From Liopterus haemorrhoidalis (taxonomy: Eukaryota; Arthropoda; Insecta; Coleoptera; Dytiscidae), in NCBI GenBank assembly GCA_963971575.1, contig OZ020616.1:18735535-18799534 (forward strand): 64,000 nt of DNA. Reading direction: 5' to 3'. Below, in pieces: positions 10,621 to 21,516 of the stretch. Below the pieces are notes generated by a model, which worked only from the letters and a program-made list of their open reading frames with translations, had not been told where the DNA came from and did not search any database. Each line of letters begins with the position of its first letter. Position 1 is the first letter of the stretch. The position numbers were made by a program, and so were the translations under genes.

Positions 10621-11372
10621 CTGCGTTCAGAGCTCTTAAATTAGTCGACTAAAGGCTATGACTTGTGCACTGTTCATTGTCACTACAAGTTTGTCGTATG
10701 GTAATAATAATTTAATATAATTAAATACGTAATTTAATACAGAGTGATTATTTAATGGCGAGACGACGTCACCGAATTTTACGTGCCTCCTAGCAGAATA
10801 CTATGACTATAATAACCTTGAAGAAAATTTGATTATGAAGGAAAAAAGATTATGCGCATGCGCGCATAATCGCCTGCTACGATGTGTATGAAACGGCAAA
10901 TTATTAAAACTTCCAATGACGTCGTCTCGCCATTAAATAATCACTCTGTACGTTGCTGATTGTCGTAGTTTTCCAATCTTATAGTAAGTGAGCTGTTTTA
11001 ATGAGACAGACATATAAACACATTGGCTATCTCAGTCTACATAGGAGAGAACGTTTACATAGTATGCCTTTACATAACCTAACAAAATGTCATTCCGCCG
11101 ATTACAACAAATCTCGTCCAAAGTTGCAAAAACGAACAGTAAATATGATCAATTTAGTTAATTAGGTTAGGCTTAGGATGTAAAAATCTAAGACAGCAGA
11201 ATTACGAAAACGATAATGAAGTTTAAAAACATTTTACGAAGTCGGCGTAGTTTGTTTAAATACACATAGATACCGCACTATTTGTAACGCACTAATTTTT
11301 ACAGTTGTAAATGCTGCCTTGCACGTTAAAACTATTTTTTATAAAACAGTCAACTAATTTAAAGAGCTCTGA
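10621..11372. mobile_element. Family Y TIR element, copy 2, interrupted by a MITE
   Basis: The left end GCTGCGTTCAGAGCTCTTAA and right end complement TTTAAAGAGCTCTGAACGCA form a TIR of about 32 bp. The MITE at 10,740-10,948 sits inside. The right 280 bp are co-linear with 5,090-5,380. The duplicated target site is unclear (TTAA against TTTA). No transposase. Confidence 0.75.
10740..10948. mobile_element. 209-bp MITE with 33-bp perfect TIRs, TA target site
   Basis: Inverted ends starting CAGAGTGATTATTTAATGGC and running inward to GACGACGTCA are identical, with TA on both sides. A central near-palindrome, GATTATGCGCATGCGC then GCATAATC, lies at 10,847-10,871. It is nested in the family Y element, so it is younger than it. 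Confidence 0.95.
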
Positions 11373-11739
11373 ACGCAGCTTTACTTGAATAAATCATAAC
11401 GAAATACGGCGATAGTGAGTGGTCATCAAGTTCACTGGATTTATCTTAGCCAATTTTTTTTTTTTATAGGGTTACATATAAAGCAAGGTATATACCAACC
11501 TCACCGACTAGTGAACAGCTATACGGTCTATAAGAAAAGTGAATATTATAAATCGATATTAATAATAATAATAATATAAATTTATTGACCATATTACAAT
11601 ACAAATTTGTTTCTAGTCAGTCAAAAACATTTTGACATTTTAAGTAAAATAAAAATATACTATTTAATATAAATCACAGCTACTAATTAACTAGAAAGAT
11701 TATCACATATGAAATAGAATTGAAACTGAGGTACATATA

Positions 11740-13294
11740 CAGGGCCGTGCAAAGGGGGGGGGGCGAAAGGGGCGCCCGCCCCGAGCGCCTAATTTTGGGG
11801 GCGCCAAAATCGTTACTACACCGGCTACAAGGCACAAATTGATAAAAGTTGTTAAATATTTTATTTGTCGTCTGCAAGAGGGTTAGCTATTGAACAAAAG
11901 GGAGATTTATTCCCAAGCAATATACAATACGACCTTTTAGAAAGTCAGTAAGAAAACCAAAATAATAATAATTTTTGTGATTTCTATAAAATATTACCGT
12001 AAATTCGTTGTCATAGTCATTGTTGCGTTGCCTATTTTGTGTCCGTGCACGAAATAATGTCATTTCTTGGAATTAATATGGCATTGTTGTCAATTTGTAA
12101 TCAATTGCCCAAGATCGTGCAAGCATTGGAGGAATTAATAGAGATTAGAAAGAATGAAGAAACATATTGTGGTGCTAAGAACTTTATATACCAAATAAAA
12201 AAATATTATTTTATTTGTAGTTTGGTAATATGGAACCGCATCTTAGAAGAAATAGATGAGGTGAATATTTTCCTTCAATAAAAGAACAACGGTCACTATT
12301 GCTTGTAGGCAAATCGATAATCTTAAAAATACAATCATTGAAATTAGAAATGAAAAATTTGAAACTTTTTATGAAAAAAGTGAAAATTTGGCCAAACTTG
12401 TAAATGTTGAACCTATATTTAAGCAAGAAAGGAGACGTAAGATTCGCAAACAATACGACTATGAATCCTTGGATAACCGATTTAAACGAATCTGAAAAAT
12501 TTCGTTTAATATATATCGAGGCTATCGATACAATTATTGAGCAACTTACTTGGAGATTTGAAAAACTTTAACAGGTATCACGAGATTTCGATTTTCTTAG
12601 TGGTTCAAGCATTGTTTCACATGATAAAGATACTATAAATAAACATGCTATGGCTCTTTCAATCAAATACGGAGCTGATTTGAACGGTCATGATTTTTTG
12701 TGTGAGATTTTAAGTGCGAAAAAATTTTTCCGGTCTTTGAATGCAAATTTTGAAAATATGGAGCTCTTAGAAATCCTCCAATTAATCCATCAATTTGACT
12801 TAACTGCAAATTATAAAAATATGGAAACTGCATAAAGAATATTTCTAAGTATTCCAGTGACTGCTGCATCAGCGGAAAGATCTTTCAGCAAGCTTAAATT
12901 AGTAAAAAATTATTTAAGAGCTACAATGGCTCAGGACAGGCTTGCCAATTTAAGTTTACTTTCAATCGAATGTTATGTTACTCGATTATTAGATATAGAA
13001 AAAACAATCGATGATTTTGCCGCTCTGAAAGCGAGGAAAATAAAATTTTGTTAGTTATAGTCATACTTTTATTCTGATTTTTATTTATTTTTTTTTTATT
13101 TCATTTATGTTATTGTATTATATGATGATAAATGTGTTATATATAACGATTGAATAAACCTTTTTTGAATATATGCTATTTAATAATCTGCTATTTAATA
13201 TCTGTGCTATTTAATAACTCCCGTTTTTTTTTGGGAGGGGGGGCGCCCCATTTTGTTTTCGCCCCGGGCGCAGTTTTGTCTTCGCACGGCCCTG
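11740..13294 (+). mobile_element. hAT transposon with perfect 8-bp TSD
   Basis: The termini CAGGGCCGTGC and GCACGGCCCTG are exact inverted repeats. TACATATA is duplicated at 11,732-11,739 and 13,295-13,302. Just inside the ends are G-runs and GGGCGCC blocks on both sides. The 1,555-bp element contains transposase remnants on the plus strand and is inserted in the 3' part of a LINE. Confidence 0.95.
12039..13054 (+). pseudogene. hAT transposase remnant (C-terminal half)
   Basis: Frame-shifted pieces are co-linear. Around 12,857-13,054 the reading TAASAERSFSKLKLVKN, then SLLSIECYV and a terminal FAALKARKIKF, is the hAT C-terminal dimerisation domain in the form found in ZMYM1/THAP-associated hAT proteins. 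Upstream pieces at 12,039-12,281 and 12,650-12,835 (including LEELIEIRKNEE) cover part of the catalytic region. The N-terminal zinc finger and first catalytic Asp region are missing, and stops separate the pieces. It cannot encode an active enzyme. Confidence 0.85.
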
Positions 13295-13310
13295 TACATA
13301 TATAATAGTT

Positions 13311-14009
13311 TCATTCAATATGGAGATCAAAAAACTCATTTATTGAATAGACAGGATTTGAAATTAATATATCTCTTACAGAGCTCTTGAAACTCCGTAC
13401 AGGTAGACTTTTGAGATTCTCTGGTAGTTTATTAAAACATAGAGCAGAATAGTAATTTAGGCTATTTTTTGTTTTATTGATACGGCAAAATTTGGGAATT
13501 AGATTATTTTTGTGTCTGGCGTCGTGAGTGTGATATACAGATTGGGAAACGAATTTGTCTTTATTATTGTAGGTATAGAGGATGCATAGGTAAATGAATA
13601 GACTAGGGAGGGTCATGATCTTTAGAGTTATAAAAGAGCGTCTACAATCCTCTCTTTAAGATTTACCATCAATAACTCTTATAGCTCTTCGTTGAAGGGA
13701 AAAGATTCTTCCAGCAGCTGAAGAGTGACCCCAAGCTAGAAGAGCATATGAGATGTGCGACTGGAAGAGTGAAAAGTATACTGTTTTTAATATTTTTAGA
13801 TTAACGGAGCCCACAAGTTTCCGCAAAAGATATATAGTTTTGCCTAATTTACTACTGAGTTGATCTACATGTTGTTCCCAAGTTAATTTAGGATCAACAT
13901 ATACACCCAGGAACTTCGCAGAAGCTAGATTATTGAAAGTATTTTTTCTTAATGTAAAAAGAAGTTGTTCAGTTTTGTCCGCATTTAAAATTAACTTATT
14001 AGCAATCAT
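13311..14009 (-). pseudogene. LINE reverse transcriptase C-terminal remnant
   Basis: Two minus-strand frames follow each other. The first (13,656-14,009) reads LNADKTEQLLF, FLGVYVDPKLTWEQHVDQL and SLQRRAIRVI, the RT thumb and connection segment of CR1/Jockey-type LINEs (normally followed by a Cys/His-rich end). The second (13,311-13,616) reads HTHDARHKNNL, NSLNYYSALCFNKLPE and FKSSVRDILISN, the usual C-terminus of these ORF2 proteins. A frame break separates them. The endonuclease, the palm motif YADD and most of RT are absent. Confidence 0.85.
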
Positions 14010-14053
14010 CCAGCTACTGGCCAGTCCAAATTCAGTATCACATGTGCTTAATA

Positions 14054-14276
14054 TTAATAGGATTCAGACAAGTGAAAAATAAAACAAGTTTATTTAACTA
14101 TACTAACGTTCCGATTTATTTAAATCTTTTTCAGAGCTAGTTAAAAGTCATATAATTAAAAGAAGTCGTTAAAATTATGTGATTTTTAACTAACTCTGAA
14201 GAAGATTTTAAATAAACCAAAAGTTGGCATAGTTAAATAATTTTGTTTTATTTTTCATATGTCCGAATCCTATTAA
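14054..14276. mobile_element. Palindromic MITE with ~100-bp arms
   Basis: TTAATAGGATTCAGACAAGT opens the left arm and the right arm ends with its near-complement. Pairing continues inward through AAAATAAAAC and TTATTTAACTA to a loop near 14,160. Each arm also contains a CTGAA(A/G)AAGATTT..AAATC-like stem resembling the degenerate ribozyme cores noted elsewhere. No coding sequence. Confidence 0.75.
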
Positions 14277-14779
14277 TTCATCAATTATATTAGGTACCTA
14301 TGGACATAATTCATCAAACATATACGTAAGAATTATATTTTTTTATTGTTGGACTCCATAAAATGTTCGGCGGCCCGTATTCGTCTTACGGGCCACCGGT
14401 TGCCGACCCCTGATTTCGATTATAACTCGCACGTTATAAATATGAATGTAAAAACGGGATTTAATTTTTAAAATCTGATGTAATATGAGTAGGAAATAAT
14501 ATAACTCCCCACCTTATGGATATCGTGTCCAAGTCTCACACCAGTGAGCTATGAAGGTGTGAAAGACTGAACATGATACATTAAGAGATATGACAAGTGA
14601 CTCCACCAAGCGTATAACCCGTAATTATGAGGATATAATATCATTTTTTACACTTATGTGTAAATGTAATTATTTACCAAGTTTCAATAAACGATATACG
14701 AGGTTGGATCATAATATATACTCCCCTAGCGGCATGCAACTTAATTAATAATAAAATATTTTATATGTAAATTATCACT
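14277..14779. other. Unassigned stretch with a hAT right-end fragment
   Basis: At 14,366-14,412 is CGGCCCGTATTCG ... GCCGACCCCTG, the right end of the hAT type found complete at 8,899-9,433; its left end is missing. The rest is AT-rich and unrecognised. Confidence 0.45.
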
Positions 14780-15020
14780 TCCAATATTCTTTCTGCCTTT
14801 TTGCGGCTACTCATCGCTACCAGCGTCTTTTTCAGTTCTGGAAACATATTTGTAGGTACTTTTTGGAATCGTTTTTAGACTGAATTTTTCAGTCCTTTTA
14901 ACGAACTCGACCGATATGCGATCTACGCGCATAATACCTGATAAATGGTGTGAACAGCGACTTAATGCAATACAGATATCATTTGCATGCCAATTTTTTA
15001 TAGTGGTTTTATGACGCAAA
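14780..15020 (-). pseudogene. Possible mariner transposase C-terminal remnant
   Basis: The minus strand gives LKTIPKSTYKYVSRTEKDA, which can be aligned with the IPK.A..KCF..WK..W end of mariner transposases after a frame shift. Similar tails occur at 46,965 and 60,200. Nothing upstream supports it. Confidence 0.35.
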
Positions 15021-15031
15021 CTTTAATTATT

Positions 15032-15359
15032 TTCATCGGCATGCTGCATGAAAACGCGCAAAATCATATTTATTTATTACAAGATCACGTGCCGTTTGAG
15101 CCCTTTGGAACCCTGCGAATCACATGTCTATAATTCTTAAGACTTTAAATTTGTTTTAACTTTCTTTTGATAAAAGGGCAGGCATTATTAAATCAGAGAA
15201 AAATACAAAATTTTGTGTAAGTGGAAATGCAATTTTCCATATAACCGGAAAGCGGAGTTTAGTACCCTCCTTTCTTTGTTGTCACAGGGTAAATACTGTC
15301 TTCTCCAAAAGGCATGCTGTATGAAATCGGAGACCATAAACTGTCATGAGTTCCCGGTC
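15032..15359. mobile_element. One-armed copy of the palindromic MITE, spacer inverted
   Basis: The right arm (about 15,130-15,359) matches the right arm of 2,362-2,978 and ends ATGAGTTCCCGGTC before TA. The left 100 bp match that element's central spacer, but in the opposite sense, beginning GGCATGCTGCATGAAA. The left arm is missing. Confidence 0.8.
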
Positions 15360-15459
15360 TATAAGGTGATAATTTAAATGAAATCATATCATCATTGGCA
15401 AGGTGAGCCTTGGTCTCCTGTTTACAGATTACATTATTATATTTTCAATCTGTACTTTT

Positions 15460-15582
15460 TTAGCGTACACAGAAAGACACCTACAGTTTATAGCTGGTTG
15501 CAAACGGCTAAGCAAAGCCCGTAATTTGTTTATATGTATATTTTTTTACACATTATTTAACATAATCAGGATTTAAAACCAC
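15460..15582 (-). repeat. Retroposon-like family Z, copy 3 (fragment)
   Basis: On the minus strand this reads GGCTTTGCTTAGCCG, AGCTATAAACTGTAGGTG, matching the middle of 35,840-36,152 and 36,750-37,012. Confidence 0.6.
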
Positions 15583-15595
15583 GTTCATATCCTTG

Positions 15596-15865
15596 TTTTA
15601 TTATTATTATTATTATTATATTATTTATTTTATATCGGCCTTTATTTCTGCAACGAGGCTAATCGCCGGTGCCAGGGGGCGAGCTCCTACACCTGGATGA
15701 GGGGTGAATGATTGTGATGTAAACAAAATGAGGGTAATGTAAACATATTATTCTCGCCCGAACAATATCACCAACGAAGCAGGCTCGAACCACCTTCCGC
15801 CCAGTCACGCCTGTTTGTAACAGTCTAAAACCGCACGACTTAATGCGCTCGGCCACTCCGTTGGC
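15596..15865 (-). mobile_element. tRNA-derived SINE with perfect 13-bp TSD
   Basis: On the minus strand the head begins GCCAACGGAGTGGCCGAGCG (A box GTGGCCGAGCGC, in the style of Leu/Ser tRNAs), followed by a B box GGTTCGAGCC about 50 bp later. A body, AGCCTCGTTGCAGAAATAAA and an (ATA)n-type tail follow. GTTCATATCCTTG is duplicated exactly at 15,583-15,595 and 15,866-15,878, as expected for LINE-mediated retrotransposition. Internal Pol III promoter boxes are intact. A tail fragment of the same family is at 54,257-54,314. Confidence 0.92.
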
Positions 15866-15878
15866 GTTCATATCCTTG

Positions 15879-17935
15879 CTATCGGTTAATGGCAAAAGCG
15901 AACGCTTCAGAGCTTGCTGCCAGAAGCTTGCCAGTTTAAATATATATCTTATTAATAACAAAGATTTAACAATTTTTGGTACCTGACAATCAACAGATCA
16001 ACGTAGAGGACTTATGTGAGGCCAAAAGTGAACCGGACTGATAGTGCCCATAAAAGAATAAGAAGGTTAATAAAGTTTAATGACGCTGGTCGGCCAATTT
16101 TTTTTAACCTTGTATAATATTGAAACCTGATATTTTACTTTACGTAGATTGTATAAAATGACATTGTTCACTTTTGTTTCGCCATGCCTGTACATGAATA
16201 GGAGTAATTTTTCTATAATTTGTGATTGTTGTTGCACGCCAATGCCGATGTTGATGGCTATTTGTTAGTGGGTTGTTTCCTGTGCCGGCCGGTAAGATGC
16301 TGTACTGAGCGCGTCTACCGTTACTTGAACTGACCTGCTGACACAGAGCTGCCGTCCACTGCAGCAGGTGTGTGAAACCAACGTCCATCGCGCGTGCCAC
16401 ATCTCGCCCATCGCCGTATCACTCACAAACTCATCTTCATTATCACCATTGGGAAACACGTCACTGCGTTTGGTAGACGACCAAATGTTGCTGAACAGGG
16501 TCACCGCAGACACATAACGCGCTTTTGTGCAAAAAATTTTTTGCGTCCCCTCCCGTTAATAATTTTGTTTACATATTTTTCAATGAAAAATACGACATTG
16601 TTGCGCGCCTTTTTTATGAACAATCGTTATAATATGTGTTATGTGGATTTAATTAACTGTACTCAGTGGCGCACCAAGGGGGGGGGCTGCCGGACAGTAG
16701 CGCCCCCCTCCAGAACTCTCTATAATTAAATATAAAACAACTACAAGGATATTTCTATAAAAAAATAATATAAGTTAAGCGCCTAATATTTATTAATAGT
16801 TGTATTTAATAAAATATGAAAATGTGTTATTACTTAAACCAAATTATTTAATGATTATTGAAATTTGTTTATTTAATTTAACTCCTGAATTGAGTATCGC
16901 TATCTCGTTTAATTTCATTCTAAAGAGAAATCCCCGAAAAATATGTCTGGTCGACAATCATAAAAATATACTGGGTGGTCTAAAGCCCTGTTTACTACAT
17001 ACACAAATTTACTTTTCTACCGATTCATTGTTACAATAGTTACAATTGTTCTATTTGTTCCTTATATCGAGTGATGGTGAAAACTTGTCAGTTGTTGTTC
17101 TTTTTGTGGGTCAGATATTTCTGTGCTTTTTTCAGTTTTGTGAACTGTGAAATATTTAAAAGAGTAAATTTAATTTTTTATTTTATTATTAATAATTACA
17201 GTGTTAAAAATGTAACTAACAACATGAAACTGAAATAAATCTAGTAGGTATTTGTTAGAAGTGAATTGATTAATTTAGTTTTAGTGCTAGTTGGATATAA
17301 AATTACTTAAATTAATATTGGAAATTTTGGAAACTTGGCAGATAAAAAATAGGTAAATACTTTGGAATATTATATTTACATGATTATATTTAAGATCCGC
17401 AGTATTAGCTTAGAGCCTTAATTCCACTTTTTTCGCAGGGCACCGTTTACTGTAAATATTTTCAGCAACATAAGTATTCTTCCGACACAAAATGTACACT
17501 TTTATTACATCAATGTTTTTATCACGTGTAAAATTATTCAATTTCTTATTGAAATACTAATTCAGTAGGTATTGATAAATTACAAATGTATAACAAATAA
17601 TGAAATGTATAAAGGAAATAAGAATGTTCAATTTTTATTATTCACAACTGTTCACAACGAGATATCAATAAAATGAATATAAATGTAAATTGCGTTTTTC
17701 TCAAGTATTTTGTGATTTAAGGCCATGACTTGCTTATATCGTTGAATTCAGAATAAAATTCTCTATCAAATAACCAAGAAACAATTGTGTGATCCCATAT
17801 AAAATAAGAAAGATGCACAACTTATTTTGAGACCCACTGATGGTAACAAAAAATGGTTTCGCTTGTTGATATTCTCTTATAAAATGTCAATTGTTGTCTA
17901 ATTTATTCAATCTCATAACTATTATAGTTCTCGAG
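15879..17935. other. Unassigned 2-kb stretch
   Basis: A slightly more GC-rich part (16,140-16,520) has overlapping open frames on both strands that match nothing I know. At about 16,665 the sequence CAGTGGCGCACCAAGG with a G-run is a hAT-like left end without a visible right end. The remainder (16,740-17,930) is AT-rich with no recognisable feature. Confidence 0.4.
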
Positions 17936-18783
17936 CAGTGTTTTAATAGATACATTTAAAAATATATCTAGATACAGATACATGCAAAAAAAAATTATCT
18001 AGATACAGGTAGATACTTTTGAAAAAAACACTGAAAAACGATAATACCATATAAAAGCATGTTTAAGAAATTAATTTTTATAGAAATACATATAATAGCT
18101 ACCAATTAACAATACAATATAATTAAACAAACAGTGCAAGTTAATTATATTATACAGGCTGTTCAAAAATGACCGTGTCGTCATAAAAAATCCACTAAAT
18201 CAACGTTAAACACTATTCTACGAAATAATGTTGTACTAATTAACGTATTATGTTAGTCATATGTACTAACGTACAAGATTAATGTTAAACCTGGTTTATA
18301 ATAGATATGTTTTGGATACATAAGCATAAAAATTACACTACTTTCTTTGTTCTGTTAATTGCAAATAGATGTTTTTAAGGGTCAAACCCATTGTTCAGTG
18401 CATATGTGTTTATGTTCTATAGGTGTGCATTATGCTATGGAGTTATTATAAACCAAGCTTTAGTCTTATTGATACGCAGCTTAAATGCGTTCTTGTTAAG
18501 GGAATGTTCATTTCAATCAAATTTTATCCCTAATTTTTTATCACTTATAAAAAATTACTGATAAGAAATATGTGATTATTTTTTTTTGACATACTAACGC
18601 TTCCAAATTAAATTTATATGAAATATCAAAAGCAAAAAAATAGCAACGTATCTGAAATACAGAAACAAGATACTTAAATTTAAATATCTAGATACAGATA
18701 CAGATATATATTTCAAAAAATATCTAATTTGTATCTAGATACTTGAAAAAGTATCTAGTTACTAATAATTAATATATCTAGAC

Positions 18784-19653
18784 CAGGGGTCCCCAAAGTG
18801 GTCGATTCTGGCTTCGGGATCGATGGAAAAAAGTTAAAAACTACTAGTATAATAACTACACAGTTATATATAAATATAAGTGAAGTTAAATTAGATTTAT
18901 TTAGACCTTCATTGTTACGAAGAGATTTTCAGTATTTTTAGAATTTGCGACAATTGGAAGTAAAAGATGAAGACTTGGAAATATACACAAAGTATCTTCA
19001 AAAATTGAGCGTGGATTTTAAATTACGTTTTGAGGATTTTGAGAAAATGCATATCCCAGATTGGATAATCGCGCCCTTTTCTGCAGATGTTGAAAAGATC
19101 TATAAAGTACTCTACAAGATGAACTTATTGAATTGTCGGTTGATCTTGAAGCTAACACGCTTTTTAAAAATGTTACTTTAAGTTATTTTTGGACAAATGT
19201 AAATGTTATACAGAAATATCCAAAACTTTCGGAAATGGTAGTTCACTTTTTGCTAGCATTTCCAAACTCGTATATGGTTGAGGCTGGTTCTAGCCATGTT
19301 AATTCCATCCTGGCAAAACAGAGAAACAGTTAGATGTAGAATTCCGTGGCGGTTTAAGGCTGAAATTAAATCATTTTAAACCCGACATTGCTAATCTTGC
19401 AAAGAGTCACCAACCACACCCGTCACATTGACATTTTATTTAATAATATTATTGTATTGCATCTGATTAGATATAATTATATAAGATAAATATAATATAA
19501 ATAAAACACTGTACAATAAACAATATAAGAAATCACATAAGTGTATTTTTTGCTTGTTCTATTATAATAACGTAATTGTAAAGTAGAGGGGGTCGATAAG
19601 AAGTCGAGAAACTCTTCTGGGGGTCGACGGTCAAAAAAGTTTGGGGACCCCTG
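18784..19653 (+). mobile_element. hAT element with perfect 8-bp TSD, nested
   Basis: The ends CAGGGGTCCCCAAAGT and TTTGGGGACCCCTG are inverted, followed inward by GGTCGA blocks. ATCTAGAC is duplicated exactly at 18,776-18,783 and 19,654-19,661. It sits inside copy A of the TATCTAGATAC-rich element and so is younger. It contains a transposase remnant. Confidence 0.95.
18930..19431 (+). pseudogene. hAT transposase C-terminal remnant (SCAND3/ZBED-like)
   Basis: Frame-shifted readings are co-linear: FKLRFEDFEKMHIPDWIIAPF, then QDELIELSVDLEANTLFK, FWTNVNVIQKYPKLSEMV, FLLAFPNSYMVEAGSSHVNS, and finally GGLRLKLNHFKPDIANLAK with SHQPHPSH before a TGA. This is the end of hAT transposases related to domesticated SCAND3/ZBED5/GTF2IRD2 proteins (catalytic Glu region and dimerisation helix). 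The first half is deleted and the frame is broken several times. Confidence 0.85.
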
Positions 19654-19689
19654 ATCTAGACACTTGTATCTAGATACATTACAACATTT

Positions 19690-20162
19690 TTCTCGAGATA
19701 GCGATAGTTGACAAACTAAAATGAGCACTCTGTATAATAAGAAAACCACAGTATTTTATTTTATTTAGATTGTATAAAAATAAAACATCGCGCATCCTGT
19801 ATTATTTTAAACCATAGAAGAAGAAAAGTAATCCGAATTCAAGCTCTAATTCTTCATTCATATGAATTTGCCTCATGAAAGACGTGACTTATGGTCTCGA
19901 ACCTGGAAGAACAGATGACATATAATTATATTTGTGCAGACGTGATTTACAGATCTCCATTGTTGAAAATCGTGGCTCCACACTGTGGTCACTGCACGAG
20001 TTACAGATTTTAGGTCGTGATTCACTACACAAACATGTGCTTTACTGTTCTATTTCAGATGAAGATAAATATATTTCAAGATCTATAAAATTAAAATTGG
20101 AAGCATTATTTTTTTTTTTTTTACTTCATACCTCATTTTTACCCGTTTTAGTTGATTATAAG
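19690..20162. other. Unassigned stretch
   Basis: No recognisable feature apart from the TSD at its start and a T-run near 20,108. Confidence 0.4.
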
Positions 20163-20762
20163 TAGACTTAATATTTTATTCTCAAACCGGGACAATTTTG
20201 AGATTTTGCTCAAAATAGAAAATAGCGCCTTCTATGCAAAATAACTACTTATGATTGAAAAAGCTAAATAATGGAGTGGTTAAAAAAAAACAAAAATTAC
20301 GTAGTAATAATTTTTAATTACTTTGAATTGAACATAACTTATTAAATTTTTTATGTTAAAAAATTATTAATATTTGTCACTACCGTTAAATTAAAAAAAA
20401 AACCTTTGTTATTTTTAATTAGTTGCCTATTCGCCATTTTCCGAAGCTGCACTTTTTGTACTGTATGTATCATGAGTTCAAAAAGAAATTACAAAAGGGT
20501 TGGCTATGGAAAAATAAAATAATGTCTGCTGCAAGCTTATATAACAATATAAACTTATGACAACAACAACAGTGATGACAGTTAATTAATTCTATAGTTT
20601 GCTGTTGATATTACTTTTATTTTTTATAGCCAACCCTTATGTAATTTCTTTTTGAACTCATGGTATGTTCGGCACTTAGTAAGTTTTACCAAATATCCGG
20701 GACAAAATGACAATCTGGCCGGGACGCCGGGACCATACCTTCGGGGACGTATGGTATGCCTA
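20163..20762. mobile_element. hAT-like non-autonomous element, TAGRCTTACCATA type, copy 1
   Basis: Relative to the copy at 24,367-24,916 this one is inverted. Its ends are TAGACTTAATATTTT and ...CATACCATA-type sequence ending GGTATGCCTA. ATTATAAG (20,155-20,162) and ATTGTAAG (20,763-20,770) are a 7/8 duplicated site. Shared interior blocks include GGGACAAAATGACAA, TCCGGGACAAAATGAC and GGCGCTATTTTCT-like sequence. A 192-bp MITE is inserted at 20,471-20,662. Confidence 0.8.
20471..20662. mobile_element. 192-bp nested MITE with long TIRs
   Basis: CATGAGTTCAAAAAGAAATT is mirrored by AATTTCTTTTTGAACTCATG, with the match continuing inward to GGGTTGGCTAT / ATAGCCAACCC. It is absent from the paralogous copy at 24.4 kb, whose uninterrupted sequence proves the insertion. 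GTAT is present on both flanks. Confidence 0.9.
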
Positions 20763-21516
20763 ATTGTAAGAATCACATGCACATAAATGTTGAAAGTTGT
20801 ACCTACATGTATGACCCTATTTGGTGCGGAACTTACCAATAGATGGCAGTTCTGAAGAATTCTGTATTTCCCATCGCCTAATAGTTAATTGCAAAATACA
20901 TTATCTTTTTATATATTTAACTTTAACGTTGTGAACGTTATGTTCTACTTTCTTCGATTTAAAGTAGTTAAATACCGTAGCGAAGCACGGGTACACCAGC
21001 TAGTAGGCTGTAAAAATATTTCACTGTGTGTGGGGGAAGGGTTAAATAATTATAAAATTTCTTTTTCAACCACTGTTAAAAAAACTGTATTATATTTCAC
21101 TAGTTTTTGAACATAAAACGCGTGTTAAGTATTAAAAAGAGTCTCATAAGCGATTCATTATTCCACACATTCTTAAAGCATAATACATCGGCTAGCGGGG
21201 GTACATCACTATTTCCATGAACTTACAAGAGCACATGGAGGCGACAGAATCATCTCCAAGGACGGCAACCGTGTCCATGAAGTTCTAAGAAGAACTAAAG
21301 AGTGCATTAAAAATAATTAAAATAAATTCGTGATCTTAACTCCAAAAATCTTAAATCTTAGTTTTATCCTAGTTTTTCTTTCTTTTTAATTAGAGACAGA
21401 CGTAGAAAAATGTGTGCATGTTTATATCGATTTTTATTTATTTTTGCTAATTGTATACAGTTGTAGAAGAAATATTGTATGAAACTCATACACACAGCGT
21501 CTATTTTCACTTATGG
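20763..21516. other. Unassigned stretch
   Basis: At about 20,973-21,005 the sequence CCGTAGCGAAGCACGGGTAC followed by ACCAGCTAGTAG resembles a terminal motif I recall from arthropod repeats, but I cannot name the family. At 21,205-21,315 a frame reads FHELTRAHGGDRIISKDG; not recognised. Confidence 0.35.

Larger units (their letters stand above)
11550..14040 (-). mobile_element. 5'-truncated non-LTR retrotransposon (LINE), split by a hAT
   Basis: On the minus strand the element runs from reverse-transcriptase remnants (13,311-14,009) through a 3' UTR that resumes beyond the inserted hAT at 11,731. It ends in a TTA/ATT-rich tail at about 11,560-11,580. The 5' boundary near 14,040 lies next to another insertion. 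Truncation at the 5' end is normal for LINEs. The exact start and TSD were not determined. Confidence 0.7.
17936..19689. mobile_element. hAT-like element with TATCTAGATAC-rich ends, copy A
   Basis: TTCTCGAG is duplicated exactly at 17,928-17,935 and 19,690-19,697 (8-bp hAT-type TSD). The left end CAGTGTTTTAATAGATAC and the complement of the right end (AAATGTTGTAATGTATC) are related. Both sides carry iterated ATCTAGATACAGATAC words. At 18,784-19,653 a second hAT has inserted. The 18,150-18,560 interior matches 47,236-47,400 in reverse. No transposase of its own was recognised. Confidence 0.8.

Noticed and set aside
16140..16520. Overlapping open frames in a GC-richer block as a gene
   Set aside because: Open frames occur on both strands and none shows a recognisable domain; likely a compositional effect.
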